A stretch of 64,000 nucleotides of DNA, taken from Okapia johnstoni (Eukaryota; Chordata; Mammalia; Artiodactyla; Giraffidae). This document shows positions 22,491 to 33,545 of the stretch, piece after piece. The notes beneath the pieces are model-generated. The model saw only the letters and a list, made by a program, of their open reading frames with translations, searched no databases and had not been told where the DNA came from. The stretch covers positions 22,095,001 to 22,159,000 of the forward strand of contig CM044311.1 of assembly GCA_024291935.2 (NCBI GenBank), written 5' to 3'. Every line of letters begins with the position of its first letter. The first letter of the stretch is position 1. A program made the translations under genes and the position numbers.

Positions 22491-22776
22491 AACCTCCTGA
22501 GGTAATCTGCATGGTAGACTGCTCTTTCCTCAAAGAATGGTGACATTACTCAAAATAACACTTATATTTGACTTTCTCCTCTCTCTCCCTTCCTTGTCTT
22601 TAAAAACCTACTTTGTACATCTCTTCATGGCTTCTGTTTGATAGATGGGATGCCACCCCATTCATGAATTGTTGAATAACGTGCATTAGAACTTCAAATT
22701 TGCTTAGCTGAGTATTTTTAACAGAGGTCAGATATTTCCATCATTTTGCTACTGACTTTTTGTTTCTCAAGTACTA

Positions 22777-22982
22777 GGCTTCCCTGGTGACTCAGATGGT
22801 AAAGAATTCACCTGCAATGCGGGAGATCCGGGTTCGATCCCTGGGTTGGGAAGATCCCTGGAGTGTGGCAATACACTCCAGTATTCTTTTCTGGAGAGTC
22901 CCTACAGACAGAGGAGTCTGGCAGGCTATGGTCCATGGGGGTTACAAAGAGTCAGACATGACTGAGTGACTAAGCATGCACA
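22777..22982 (+). mobile_element. Bov-tA SINE
   Basis: Complete copy with a well kept tRNA-like head (ggttcgatccctgggttgg) and Bov-A body ending gactgagtgactaagcatgc. Confidence 0.95.
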
Positions 22983-23169
22983 GACTCTCTGAACCTTAGA
23001 TAAATGAAAAAAAATTTTGACTTGTTAAGTCAGCAGATACCTTCCAACCTTTCTATTTTACTGAACCTTGAGAAGAGTCATACAGAACGAATTAGGATTG
23101 CTCTAACACCACCTACAGGACTTTCTGAGGAACACAAAAACCAGTTGGAGTAAAAGTATTCTGATTCTA

Positions 23170-23952
23170 AAATTCCACTATATAGGCAACGAAGGCAGGC
23201 TAGGGTGCTGGTGTTTCCACCTCCAGCAGGTGATTTTCAGGACACCAGTTGAGTCCAACAACTCAACTAAATTCTGACACTATCTATCCAGAGATGGCAT
23301 CAGATTTTACCCACAGGTTAAGGAGTCAGTCCTACAAGCCTGTCTCTTTTCCCCAAAACACAGGCTAATCCCACATGCAGGTTGTCACCTGGACTTCAGA
23401 GATTTATAAATCAGAGATTCCCATGACCCCCTCCTTGGTTTGATTAATTTGCTAGAACATCTCACAGAACTGAAAGGAAGATTTTTGCTTCCTAGATTAT
23501 TGGTTTATTATAAGAAGATATAACTCATGGACAGCCAGATGGAAGAGACACATAGCACAAGGTATGTGGAAGGATGTAGAGCCTTCAAGCTCTCTCTGAG
23601 AAAGCCAATTTCCCCAAATGTCCACAAGCTCACCAAACTGAAAGCTCTCTGAACCTGCCCTTTGGTTTTTCTTTTTTTTCTTTTAATGGAAGCTTCACTA
23701 CATAGGCATGAATGATTAAATCATTGGACATTGGCCACTGATTCAACCTTCAGGCCCTCTCTATTCCCCTGAGGTGAAGTGTGGGACTGAAAAGTCCAAC
23801 CCTCTGATCACGAGGTTAGTTCTCTTGACAACCAGTCCCCATGCTTAGGTGGGGTTCAAAAGTCATCTCATTAATATAAACCCAGTTGTAGTGGGAAAGA
23901 GCTTCCTATAAAGAACTCACCCATCACCTTTTAACTTTGAGGCAGTTTTAGG
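23170..23952 (+). mobile_element. old LTR-like mammalian repeat, left part
   Basis: I recognise the order of blocks from a widespread old mammalian LTR-like repeat whose name I cannot give with confidence: ggacaccagttgagtccaac, gattaatttgctagaacatc, gtttattataagaagatata, acagccagatggaagagac, cataggcatgaatgattaaatc. It continues after a SINE and after an L1 (24155-24243 and 24888-24910). Confidence 0.65.
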
Positions 23953-23967
23953 AACTAAAAATAAGAG

Positions 23968-24139
23968 AATTATTTGCAATACGAGAGACCCAGGTTCTAC
24001 TCCTGGATCAGGAAGAGCCCCTGGAGAAGGAAGGGGCAACCCACTTCAGTATTCTTGCCTGGAGAATCCCATGGACAGAGGAGCCTGGCAGGCTATACAG
24101 TCCATAGGGTCACAAGAGTTAGACACGACTAAGCAGCTA
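23968..24139 (+). mobile_element. Bov-tA SINE lacking the start of its head
   Basis: Flanks aactaaaaataagag (23953-23967) and aaccaaaaataaaag (24140-24154) match at 13 of 15 positions. The insert begins inside the tRNA-like head, so the A-box region is missing while the B-box-like part and the whole Bov-A body are present. Confidence 0.88.
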
Positions 24140-24154
24140 AACCAAAAATAAAAG

Positions 24155-24243
24155 ACTAAATATTATGACAAAATATGCTCCCATTGCTCAAAAGATTCTA
24201 AGTCTGGGGAGCTGTGAGCCAGGAACTGTGGACAAAGGACAAA
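24155..24243 (+). mobile_element. old LTR-like repeat, middle part
   Basis: ggggagctgtgagccaggaa and gtggacaaaggacaaat continue the repeat broken at 23952. Confidence 0.55.
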
Positions 24244-24278
24244 TAGAACTGGGAGAGTAACATTGACGTATATACATT
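24244..24278 (+). mobile_element. L1 3' UTR, part left of Bov-A2
   Basis: gaactgggagagtaacattg followed by gacgtatata equals the L1 word gaactgggagattgggattg/gacatata seen also at 41430-41455. It resumes right of the Bov-A2. Confidence 0.7.
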
Positions 24279-24552
24279 GCTGCTGCTGCTAAGTCACTCC
24301 AGCCATGTCCGACTCTGTGCGACCCCATAGACGGCAGCCCACCAGGCTCCTCTGTCCCTGGGATTCTCCAGGCAGGAATATTGGAGTGGGTTGCCATTTC
24401 CTTCTCCAATGCACGAAAATGAAAAGTGAAAGTGAAGTCGCTCAGTCGTATCCAACTCTTCACGATGCCATGGACTGTAGCCTACCAGGCTCCTCCATCC
24501 ATGGGATTTTGCAGGCAAGAGTACTGGAGTGGGGTGCCATTGCCTTTTCCCA
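24279..24552 (-). mobile_element. Bov-A2 dimeric SINE
   Basis: Two Bov-A bodies joined by the typical linker (atgaaaagtgaaagtgaag at about 24419-24437), in reverse complement, starting tgctgctgctaagtcactcc. Similar flanks tatatacatt and tatatacact suggest insertion into the L1 3' UTR. Confidence 0.92.
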
Positions 24553-24830
24553 TATATACACTACCATGTGTAAAATAGCTAGTGGGAAGCTGCCGTGAAA
24601 CATAGGGAGTTCAATTCAGTGTTCAGTGATGACCTAGAGATATGGGATTGGCGGGGAAAGAGGTTCAAGAGGAAAGGGATATATGTATATATATCTATTA
24701 TACATTATATATATATATATATATATATACACAAAATAGCTGATTTATTTTGCTGTAGAGCATAAACTAACACATTATAAAGCAATCATACTCCAATAAA
24801 ATATAAATATATTTTGTCAATTAAATGAAT
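24553..24830 (+). mobile_element. L1 3' end, right of Bov-A2
   Basis: Contains aaaatagctagtgggaagct, gatgacctagagatatggga, agctgatttattttgctgta and ctccaataaaatataaat, the end of artiodactyl L1. An (AT)n run has grown at about 24690-24730. Confidence 0.82.
24690..24729. repeat. (AT)n microsatellite in L1 end
   Basis: AT units with few interruptions, replacing the usual L1 words between ggatatatgta and aactgattcac. Confidence 0.9.
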
Positions 24831-24831
24831 A

Positions 24832-24839
24832 CACATATA

Positions 24840-24882
<43 letters not shown>

Positions 24883-24896
24883 TTATTTATTTATAA
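24832..24896. repeat. compound microsatellite (AC/AT)-(TG)n-(TA)n-(TTTA)n
   Basis: Sits at the junction of the L1 tail and the old repeat, so it likely grew from the L1 poly(A) region. Confidence 0.93.
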
Positions 24897-24910
24897 ATCA
24901 CAATATCACA
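24888..24910 (+). mobile_element. old LTR-like repeat, last bases
   Basis: ttataaatcacaatatcaca is the end I remember for the repeat beginning at 23170. This places the L1, with its Bov-A2, inside that repeat. Confidence 0.5.
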
Positions 24911-25126
24911 CAGAGTAACTCTGAAATGGATGGCAACAAAATTTATAGTGGTCAATACAGCCTGAGGTGAGGATTTGAGAAATAAACAATTCGATTTGCT
25001 TTTAAAATATATAAAAGCAGGAAGAAAGGAAATTCATTGTCCATTGAATATATGACCTGAGTCAAGTCAATTATAGAATGGCATGTCCATTTCCTCCTCT
25101 GTAAAATGGGGATTATAATGCTACTC

Positions 25127-25317
25127 TGTGCTCAGTCAGGCCTGACTCTTTGTGGGCCAATGGAATGTAGCCTGCCAGGTTCCGCTATCTATGGAATTCT
25201 CCAGGCAAGAGTACTGGAGTTGGTAGTCTTTCCATTCTGGGAATCTTCCTGACCCAGGGATCAAACCCCACACTGCAGGCAGTTTCTTCAGTGTCTGAGC
25301 CACTAGGGAAGCGCCCT
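25127..25317 (-). mobile_element. Bov-tA SINE, diverged
   Basis: Reverse-complement copy with body words gactctttgtgggccaatgg and ctggagttggtag and a shortened tRNA-like head (gatcaaaccccacactgcag). Confidence 0.9.
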
Positions 25318-25444
25318 TCTAAGTGAATCAATTCAGCATATTTTCTAGTATATAGTAAGTAGTTAATAAAGGCTTTACTAACAAAATTATTGAAATAGAC
25401 GTATATATTTAGTAGATGAATTTGTATATCAAAGACATTATTCA

Positions 25445-25672
25445 GGCTTCCTTGATACCTCAGCTGGTAAAGAATCTGCTTGCAGTGCAGGAGACACAGG
25501 AGACCCAGGTTCAATCCCTGAGTCAGGAAGATCCCCTGGAGAAGAAAATGGCAATTCAGCCTGTATTCTTGCCTGGACAATCCCATAGACAGAGGAGACT
25601 GGGGGGCTACAGTTCATGGGGTCACAAAGAGTCGGACACAACTGAGGGACTAAGCACTCACAAGCACAAACA
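25445..25672 (+). mobile_element. Bov-tA SINE
   Basis: Complete copy. Exact 10 bp duplication, acattattca, at 25435-25444 and 25673-25682. Has a small internal duplication (ggagacacaggagacccagg) in the head. Confidence 0.95.
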
Positions 25673-25791
25673 ACATTATTCAAAATAATACTGACACTTC
25701 TTCTCAAGATAGTTAATTAGAATATATTATGGCTTACTGGTAAATATGCTGTGAAATATTCTATAAATAAATAATTAACTATTGTATAATT

Positions 25792-27167
25792 CAGTTTAGT
25801 TCATTTGCTCAGTTGTGTCAGACTCTTTGCAACCCCATGGACTGCAGCACACCAGGCCTCCCTGTCCATCACTAACTCCCAGAGTTTACCCAAACTGATG
25901 ACCATTGAGTCGGTGATGCCATCCAACCATCTCATCCTCTGTCGTCCCCTTCTCCTCCTGCCTTCCATCTTTCCCAGCATCAGGATCTTTTCAAGTGAGT
26001 CAGTTCTTCACATCAGGTGGCCAAAATATTGGAGTTTCAGCTTCAACATCAGTTCTTCAAATGAACACCCAGGAATGATTTCCTTTAGGATGGACTGGTT
26101 GGATCTCTTGGCAGTCCAAGGGACTCTCAAGAGTCTTCTCCAACACCATGGTTCAAAAGCATCGATTCTTCAGTGCTCAGCTTTCTTTACAGCCCAACTC
26201 TCACATCCATACATGACTACTGGAGAAACCATAGCTTTGACTAGACAGAGTTTTGTTGGCAAAGAAATGACTCTGCTTTTTAATATACTGTCTAGGTTAG
26301 TCATAACTTTCCTTCCAAGGAATAAGCATCTTTTAATTTCATGGCTGTAATCACCATCTGCAGTCATTTTGGAGCCCCCCAAAATAAAATCAGCCGCTGT
26401 TTCCACTGTTTCCCCATCTATCTGCCATGAAGTGATGGGACCAGATGCCATGATCTTAGTTTTCTGAATGTTGAGCTTTAAGCCAACTTTTCACTCTCCT
26501 CTTTCACTTTCATCAAGAGGCTCTTTAGTTCTTCTTCACTTTCTACCATAAGGGTGGTGTCATCTGCATATCTGAGGTTATTGATATTTCTCCCAGCAAT
26601 CTTGATTCCAGCTTATGGCTCATCCAGTCTGGAATTTCTCATGATGTACTCTACATAGAAGTTAAATAAGCAGCATGACAATATACAGCCTTGACGTAAT
26701 TCTTTCCCTGTTTGGAACCAGCCTGTGGTTCCATGTCCAGCTCTAACTGTTGCTTTCTGACCTGCATACAGATTTCTGAAGAGGGAGGTCAGTTGGTCTG
26801 GTATTCCCATCTCTTGAAGTATTTTCCACAGTTTGTTGTGATCCACACAAAGGCTTTGGCATAGCCAATAATAGAAAAATAGATGATTTTCTGGAACCCT
26901 CTTGCTTTTTTGATGATTCAACTGATGTTGGCAATTTGACCTCTGGTTCTTCTGCCTTTTATTTTTTTTTATTATTATTTTTTTAATTTGTTTTGCCATA
27001 CACTGACATGAATCCACCATGGGTGTACATGTTTTCCCCTTCCAGAACCCCCTCCCACTTCCCTCCCCATCCCATCCCTCCAGGTCATCTCTGACTTTTC
27101 TAAAGCCAGCTTGAACATCTGGAATTTTATGTTTCATTTATTGATGAACCCTGGCTTGGAGAATTTA
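25792..27167 (-). mobile_element. BovB LINE, 5'-truncated, with L1 tail insert
   Basis: Reverse-complement BovB, 3' end at 25792. Exact 11 bp duplication, attgtataatt, at 25781-25791 and 27168-27178. The YADD region reads tcatctgcatatctgagg at about 26561-26578. An L1 end interrupts it at 26959-27088, and indels break the reading frame. Confidence 0.96.
26959..27088 (-). mobile_element. very short L1 3' end inserted in BovB
   Basis: A T-rich tail (26959-26993) followed by ttttgccatacactgacatg to ccatccctccaggtcatc, antisense artiodactyl L1 3' UTR. The BovB words tctgcctttt (left) and tctgactttt (right) flank it as a 10 bp duplication with one mismatch. Confidence 0.88.
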
Positions 27168-27178
27168 ATTGTATAATT

Positions 27179-30077
27179 AACTACAAACTATTCAAGGAGA
27201 CATCCAAAATTTTAAAGCTATTAAATATATAAATACATCCCAGTATATTACATCTGTAAATTGAACTCAAAATTAATTTTATGTCAACAAATTATTATTT
27301 TTAGCAAGTTGTTCAATGGATAATGTAATTGTCCAGCTTTTGAAATATGCTTTCTTTCAAACAGTGATAATGAGGATAACTAAAGAGCAATGAAAGTAAA
27401 ATAATCATGTTATCTGTTCAGTAAATCACACTCTACATGTGGTTTGGAAATTAGCAGGTCCCATTTTCTATGCTAATAAATCCTAATATTTGAAGAGAGC
27501 AAGTAGAGATGTATTATCAGCTCATTGCTGCTTGATGCATTACATGAAGATTTAATCTTTATGGTGAGCAATTCAGTCTTTCAACAACTGCTCTAGTGAT
27601 ATTTTAAGATAAGATGTCATCATATCATTTATAATGTGGATGCCATATTCCTGCATAGTTTTTCACAATGAAGTTCCTGGCATTTTGGATAATGTAGCAA
27701 CTTTAAATAATTGCAATATTGAATGTCTGTGAGTTACCCACAAGATTTTTAAATGGAAAAAGGAAACGAGGATTTTTAAATGATCATAACATGTTCCCAG
27801 AAAAGCTTATAAAGCCATTTAAAATACAAAAAAAAAAAAAGTCCCATGAATGCCACTTGCCCTCAATGATAACTCAGCTATTACAAACATTCTCCATTGT
27901 CTGATCACAGAATTCTATTGCCCAGTTGTTTATGACCTAATTTTCAATTTTTAAGTAAACATTGCTTGCTTTTTGAAACAGATGGATTTTTTCAAGTTAT
28001 AGTCAATGTATGACTTTGAATTTATGAGTTAAAAGAATTGTTTGAAATCTACCTTTACAGATAAGAGGTTAAAACTAACTCAGAAGAAGATGAGATTATT
28101 TACAAGTGTAAACCGGGGGCTTTGGGGAAAGGGGGATATTGTAGAGGCATAAATCACAGCAAATATTTTTACACAATGCATTCTGTTAACAAGTAGAAGG
28201 TGATGCTTGCCTTGCTAAAACATATTTATCTATCATTATAAACTTTTTGTAACACTACGTTCTACATGAAAATATTTCACCTCATTTCTATGTCGATCAT
28301 AAATGGAATCCTAAAGCTTGTTATTTGGATGGTGAGCATTGTAACATATCAAATAGGATTTTACTTTTCTTTTGCTTCCAGTGTCAACCCTCTCTCTCTG
28401 TCAGTATCTATCCATCTCACTCTTTTTTTTAGCACTTCTCTAATTGTTATTATACTTGTAAGCTTTCCAGGCACTCACACAGTCACTAAAGTTTTCTAAT
28501 GTAAAATATTTTCATAAATTTTTCCAAATAATATTCTTCATATTGTTTCCATCACAAAGTCCCGTTCTTCATACATCATTGCCATCTGCTTTATGGATGT
28601 TTCTCAGACCATCTGTTGCCTATCAGAGTCATTGCTTATTTTTCCCCCCTTTTATTGTGTCAGGAAGTATTGAACTCTATTTCATAACTTCACTATAAAT
28701 ATAGATCCAAAGTGCTTAATTTTCTCAGCCAGATGACACCCAACATCTCTTTGTTTATTTTGCATCACAGATGTTGGTCTGTTGGTTACAGTATTGTTTC
28801 TTCCTCAAATGAGTTAATCAACCAAAGCTCTTTGATTGACAAAATCACGGTCTAACTTTATTCTTAGCATCCACTGAAACTTTTTTGTTGTTGTTGTTTG
28901 TTTTCAGACAGAGAATAAAAGACTTTAAATCCCCCTTAACCTGTGTCTTTATTTCATCCCTAGAGTGATCATGCAAACTGGTTTTCCTGGGGAACATTTG
29001 GTTTGTTTCTGTTTTGCCAATGCTTCTTCCAATTTAGATTTTGTGTAAGATTTTTATTTTTAATGACACAATATTACCAATAGTTGCATTAAATTGAGGC
29101 AATGTAGGTTCTGCTCTGTTTGTTCATACAGATTCTGCCATGATCTCATCTATTAGTGATAAAGATGTATGTGCAGTGAACAGAGTTCTCAACTGAGTAT
29201 ACATTATAAAAGATGTTTAGTAATAATCCATCTGTCTTTCTTTCTCAGAGCTTTCCTAACTAATCACAAAGAGCATTCCTTTTGCAAACATGCCATCCAG
29301 AATGCTCACTCGTAACAAAATCAGAGCTTAGTCTCATGAAGCAAAAAGCAGCTAAGATCCTCTATCTTCTGGTAGTAGAGAGAGAATATGTCACACAACT
29401 GTCTTTGCAAGTCACTTGTCTAAGTCATTCACTTGCCATGGTTTGTTTAGTGCTATGTAAGGCTTCAGCTTGCCATTTGGTAAAAGCCAGTGAGAAACGG
29501 AAAAATTATAAATTAGATTCATATCATGTGTGTCAGAAATAGACCATGTTTTTTTCCTGTGGTACATGAAGAAAATAAGCTAAATACTCTTGTTACATTG
29601 CTTTGCCAGCTTATTATATTTTCTAAAATATTACTATTTTATTGCTAGGTATGCATTTTTTTTCAAAAATCCTTAGGCAACAATTAATCCCAAAGAGTTA
29701 AACTGCAAAGTAAATGGAAAATTAAACGCTATATTTGTTTCTTGAGAAATTTGATGTTGTAATTTTTATTTGCATAGTATCTTTATTGACATTAATCACA
29801 TACCTAAGGTAACAAACTGATACCACAACAACATGCAAATGAAAGCCAAAAGGAACGAGATACATTAGTTTCTACTTTTAAAGTCAGTATTTTAAGAAGT
29901 TTATCTTCAAAGGGGACAATTTAAAGAATGTTAGCCACAGAAGATAAACTTGCATATCATTCTGTGAAGCAAGAATTTTCACTTAGATCAAATGATTGAT
30001 TTCATAAACTATTTTTTCTCATGTTACCATTCTGTTGCACATAGAGAACTGAAGTGATATAAGCTAGTGTGCTATCT
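27179..30077. other. unassigned AT-rich unique DNA
   Basis: Almost 3 kb free of recognisable repeats. Short runs: A at 27829-27840, a small (TTG)n at about 28885-28900. Reading frames have no recognisable product. Its freedom from insertions makes it the better place to look for conserved non-coding DNA. Confidence 0.5.
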
Positions 30078-30078
30078 G

Positions 30079-30285
30079 GCCTTCTCAGGTGGCTCAGTGG
30101 TAAAGAATCTTCCTCCAAGGCAGGAGACACAGGTTCAAGCCCTGGGTCAGGAAGGCCTCCTGGAGAAGGAAATGGCAACCCACTCCAGTATTCTTGCCTG
30201 GGAAACCTCATGGACAGAGGAGCCTGGTGGGCTACAATCCATGGGGTAACAAAGAGTCTGACATGGACTTAGAACTAAAGAACGA
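30079..30285 (+). mobile_element. Bov-tA SINE
   Basis: Head ccttctcaggtggctcagtg, body ccactccagtattcttgcc, end tctgacatggacttagaac. No clear duplication. Confidence 0.94.
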
Positions 30286-32112
30286 CAACCTGTTAACGTG
30301 TTAGTTTCTTAAGCAGAAGAACTTCAGGGTTCAATGAAACCCTCACCATCATCAGGTGCTCCTAGTAGAAAATCAACTAAATAAATTCCAGTGGTGGATT
30401 GCTTTTTCTTTTTCCTCATTCAGTGAATCAAAGCAAAACCTTTGGAATTTATCCTGTTAAAGAAGAGATGTTTGACATTACATTGAATGCTAAAGTGTAA
30501 ACAATGTTAAAATTTCAGGATTGAAGTTAAAATTATTAATTCTTCCATTAATAATTAATAGCAAGCACTAGGTTAATAAATCTGTGCAGGAGAATGTAGT
30601 TTAAATTTATTGTGATGAATACATCATTTATATCATGTCTAAATAGCAAGCACCCATATTTTTTTAAAGTAAAAGCTGTAGTTGTCAAAATTTATGAGAA
30701 AAATAGAGTACTGAGTTATAAAATTTTTGTAATGAAGCTGATGATGAATGCAAAAATGTCTTAAACATCACAAATATACTTCCTTTACTGTACATTAAGT
30801 TGCAAATCTTAGAAAATCTTTGAAGTATTACCTTATACATCAACCTACAAATCCCATTAATGATTTTTAATGTTATTGCAAATGACTCCTCAAAATTGTT
30901 TCATTTTTTTTTATAAACTAGCTGTGAATCTTTAACCAAATTATTCTGTGAGTGCAACACTTCAAAATTTTCATTTTTGAAACTGCTAGAAAAATTCAAT
31001 TACTGGAAATAATGATTTCAAATAAGAAAACTCAAACTTATATCTATAAAAGCAAACAAAAAAGAATTATTTAGACCTGTGGGAAAAATCATTGATTAGA
31101 GTTACTATTTTTATCTGGAATAATTTATATTCAGTTTGGAACGAAATGAAATGAAAAAGTTTCAGCATCTTTATTTAGCAATGTATTCAAATAATAGAAA
31201 TAAATCATTTGAGAAGTTTCATCTGAAAAGCTCTTACTTCAAAAATGGTACCGTGAATAAAAGCAAAATGATCCACTTAACAAAATATTTAGACTGAAAT
31301 ATTAATATTGTCAAATAAAGTAGAATAGAGAGTATCTTCCAGCAGAAATTTCTGTGAGTTTACCAAGTATATTAAATCCTGTAGAGAATAACGTCTCCAT
31401 TGCTTCTTATGGTATAGAGAGTAAAATTGATTATCATAATTTTAAAATTATTAACTGAAAGAGTACAACTGAGAAGCAGATTATAGCCAATTATGTGAAC
31501 ACAAAATAAAAAGTTACCATGTTTTTAAAAGGATCTTTTTTAAAAATGCAGATGATATAGTCTTACAGACAAACATAGCTAAGAAAATATGAGAAAGTTT
31601 GCAGAATAATTTTTTTGCTTATGTTATATTTTAATGTTCAGATAACCAAAATGACATTCTTTTTAAAAGATTTAGCTTTCAGTTATCTGTTCTATTTATT
31701 TAAAATAACATTTTACTGATTTTTTTCAATACAACTATAATATAGGGTCCCTAGAATAATAAAAGCAATTTGTCAGTCAATAAAACAATTGTCAGTCAAT
31801 AAATACAAATTTTCAATATATTATTTTAATTATTTTATCACCTTGCTGTACTTTCAAAGGTTTCTAGTGTGGACAAATTTTGTATGGTCTCTTTATTTAT
31901 GTGTTGCATCCATAAGAAATCAAGCGATTCCTGTATCAGAAAATTACATTTGTTCAGTCCCCAGTATCTGAATACTTCTCCCCATCTCTGATGCCCACAT
32001 CCCAAAGGCTCTCTTTAGGACGTATATGTGTATTCTTTTCATATATGTCTGTAGTAACCTACTAACACATCTTCCTCTATTTATCCTGTTCCCCTAAATT
32101 CCGTTGTCCATC
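30286..32112. other. unassigned very AT-rich DNA
   Basis: About 1.8 kb with no gene or named repeat. Confidence 0.5.
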
Positions 32113-32297
32113 TAGCAGCTCAGTCATGTCTCTTTGTGACCCCATGAATTGTAACTCACCAGGCTCCTCCGTCCATGGAGTTCTCCAGGCAAGAAAGCTG
32201 AAGTGGACACTGGAGAGGATCTTCCTCACCCAGGGATCCAACCTGAGTCTCCAGCATTGAGGCAGATTCTTTACTGTCAGAGCCATGAGGGAAGCCC
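32113..32297 (-). mobile_element. Bov-tA SINE, diverged
   Basis: Reverse-complement copy with several small deletions, for example gctcagtcatgtctctttgtg lacking the ccaac block, and ending catgagggaagccc. Confidence 0.9.
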
Positions 32298-32417
32298 ATA
32301 AATAAGTGCTAGCGTATGACACTTTAAATGTAAACCTATTCAGAAAATTATAGATGTTCTTGATTTCTTTCATAGTAAAAAGTTGGAGTCTTCACTGTGA
32401 CCTTCATGGTCCTATAA

Positions 32418-33489
32418 GTTCAGTTCGGTTCAGTTGCTCAGTCGTGTCCGACTCTTTGCGACGCCATGAAGTGCAGCACGCCAAGCCTCCCTGTCCATCA
32501 CCAACTCCCGGAGTCTACCCAAACTCATGTCCATCAAGTCGGTGATGCCATTCAGCCATCTCATCCTCTGTCGTCCCCTTCTCCTCATGCCCTGAATCTT
32601 TCCCAGCATCAGGGTCCTTTAAAATGAGTCAGCTCACCATATCAGGTGGCCAATGTATTGGAGTTTCAGCTTCAATATCAAGTACTTCCAATGAACACCT
32701 AGGACTGATCTCTTTAGGATGGATTGGTTGGATCTCCTTGCAGTCCAAGGGACTCTCAACAGTCTTCTGCAACACCACAGTTCAAAACCATCAATTCTTC
32801 AGCGCTCAGCTTTCTTCACAGTCCAGCTCTCACATTCATACATGACCACTGCAAAAATCATAGCCTTGACTAGACGGACCTTTGTTGGCAAAGTAACGTC
32901 TCTGCTTTTTAAATGCTGTCCAGGTTGGTCATAACTTTCCTTCCAAGGAGTAAGTGTCTTAATTTCATGGCTGCAATCACCATCTGCAGTGATTTTGGAG
33001 CCCCCAAAAATAAAGTATCTCACTGTTTGCACTGTTTCCCCATCTGTTTCCCATGAAGTGATGGGACCGGATGACATGATGTTAGTTTTCTGAATGTTGA
33101 GCTTTAAGCCAACTTTTTCACTCTCCTCTCTCACTTTCATCAGGAGGCTCCTTAGTTCTTCTTTACTTTCTGCCATAAGGGTGGTGTCATCTGCATATCT
33201 GAGGTTATTGATATTTCTCCTGGCAATCTTGATTCCAGCTTGTGCTTCATCCAGCCTGGTGTTTCTCATGATGCACTCTGCATATAAGTTAAATAAGCAG
33301 GGTGACAATATACAGCCTTGATGTACTCCTTTTCCTATTTGGAACCGGTCCGTGGTTCCATGTGCAGTTATAACTGTTGCTTCCTGACCAGCATACAGGT
33401 TTCTCAAGAGGCAGGTCAGGTGGTCTGGTATTCCCATCTCTTTCAGAATTTTCCACAGTTTATTGTGATCCATACAGTCAAAGGCTTTC
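32418..33489 (-). mobile_element. BovB LINE, 5'-truncated
   Basis: Reverse-complement BovB from its tandem gttcagttcggttcag end to the palm motif (gatccatacagtcaaaggc). Similarity stops abruptly after aaaggcttt. I found no convincing target duplication. Confidence 0.95.
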
Positions 33490-33545
33490 ATTCCCATTAC
33501 TGTTAACTGGAAACCTGGGCCCTGACCTTTTCTAATTAAACCCAA
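32799..33545 (-). pseudogene. BovB reverse-transcriptase fragment fused by chance to flank
   Basis: A 248-codon open frame. Roughly the first 20 codons are flanking DNA. Then come the first palm motif (FDCMDHNKLW), LLRNLYAGQEA, KGVHQGCILSPCLFNLYAE and the catalytic LRYADDTTLMAES. Between HEIK and LKSRD the protein is out of the family frame because of a 2-base deletion (near 32959) and a 1-base deletion (near 32912) that together restore it. No endonuclease domain. Confidence 0.85.

Noticed and set aside
25805..26350. 181-codon plus-strand frame, and the similar ones at 44700-45086 and 60198-60767
   Set aside because: All three are antisense shadows of the BovB reverse-transcriptase region and share the same wording because the element is repeated.
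26613..27137. 174-codon minus-strand frame that looks like a novel fusion protein
   Set aside because: It is BovB palm sequence reading across the inserted L1 tail; a by-product of nesting, not a gene.
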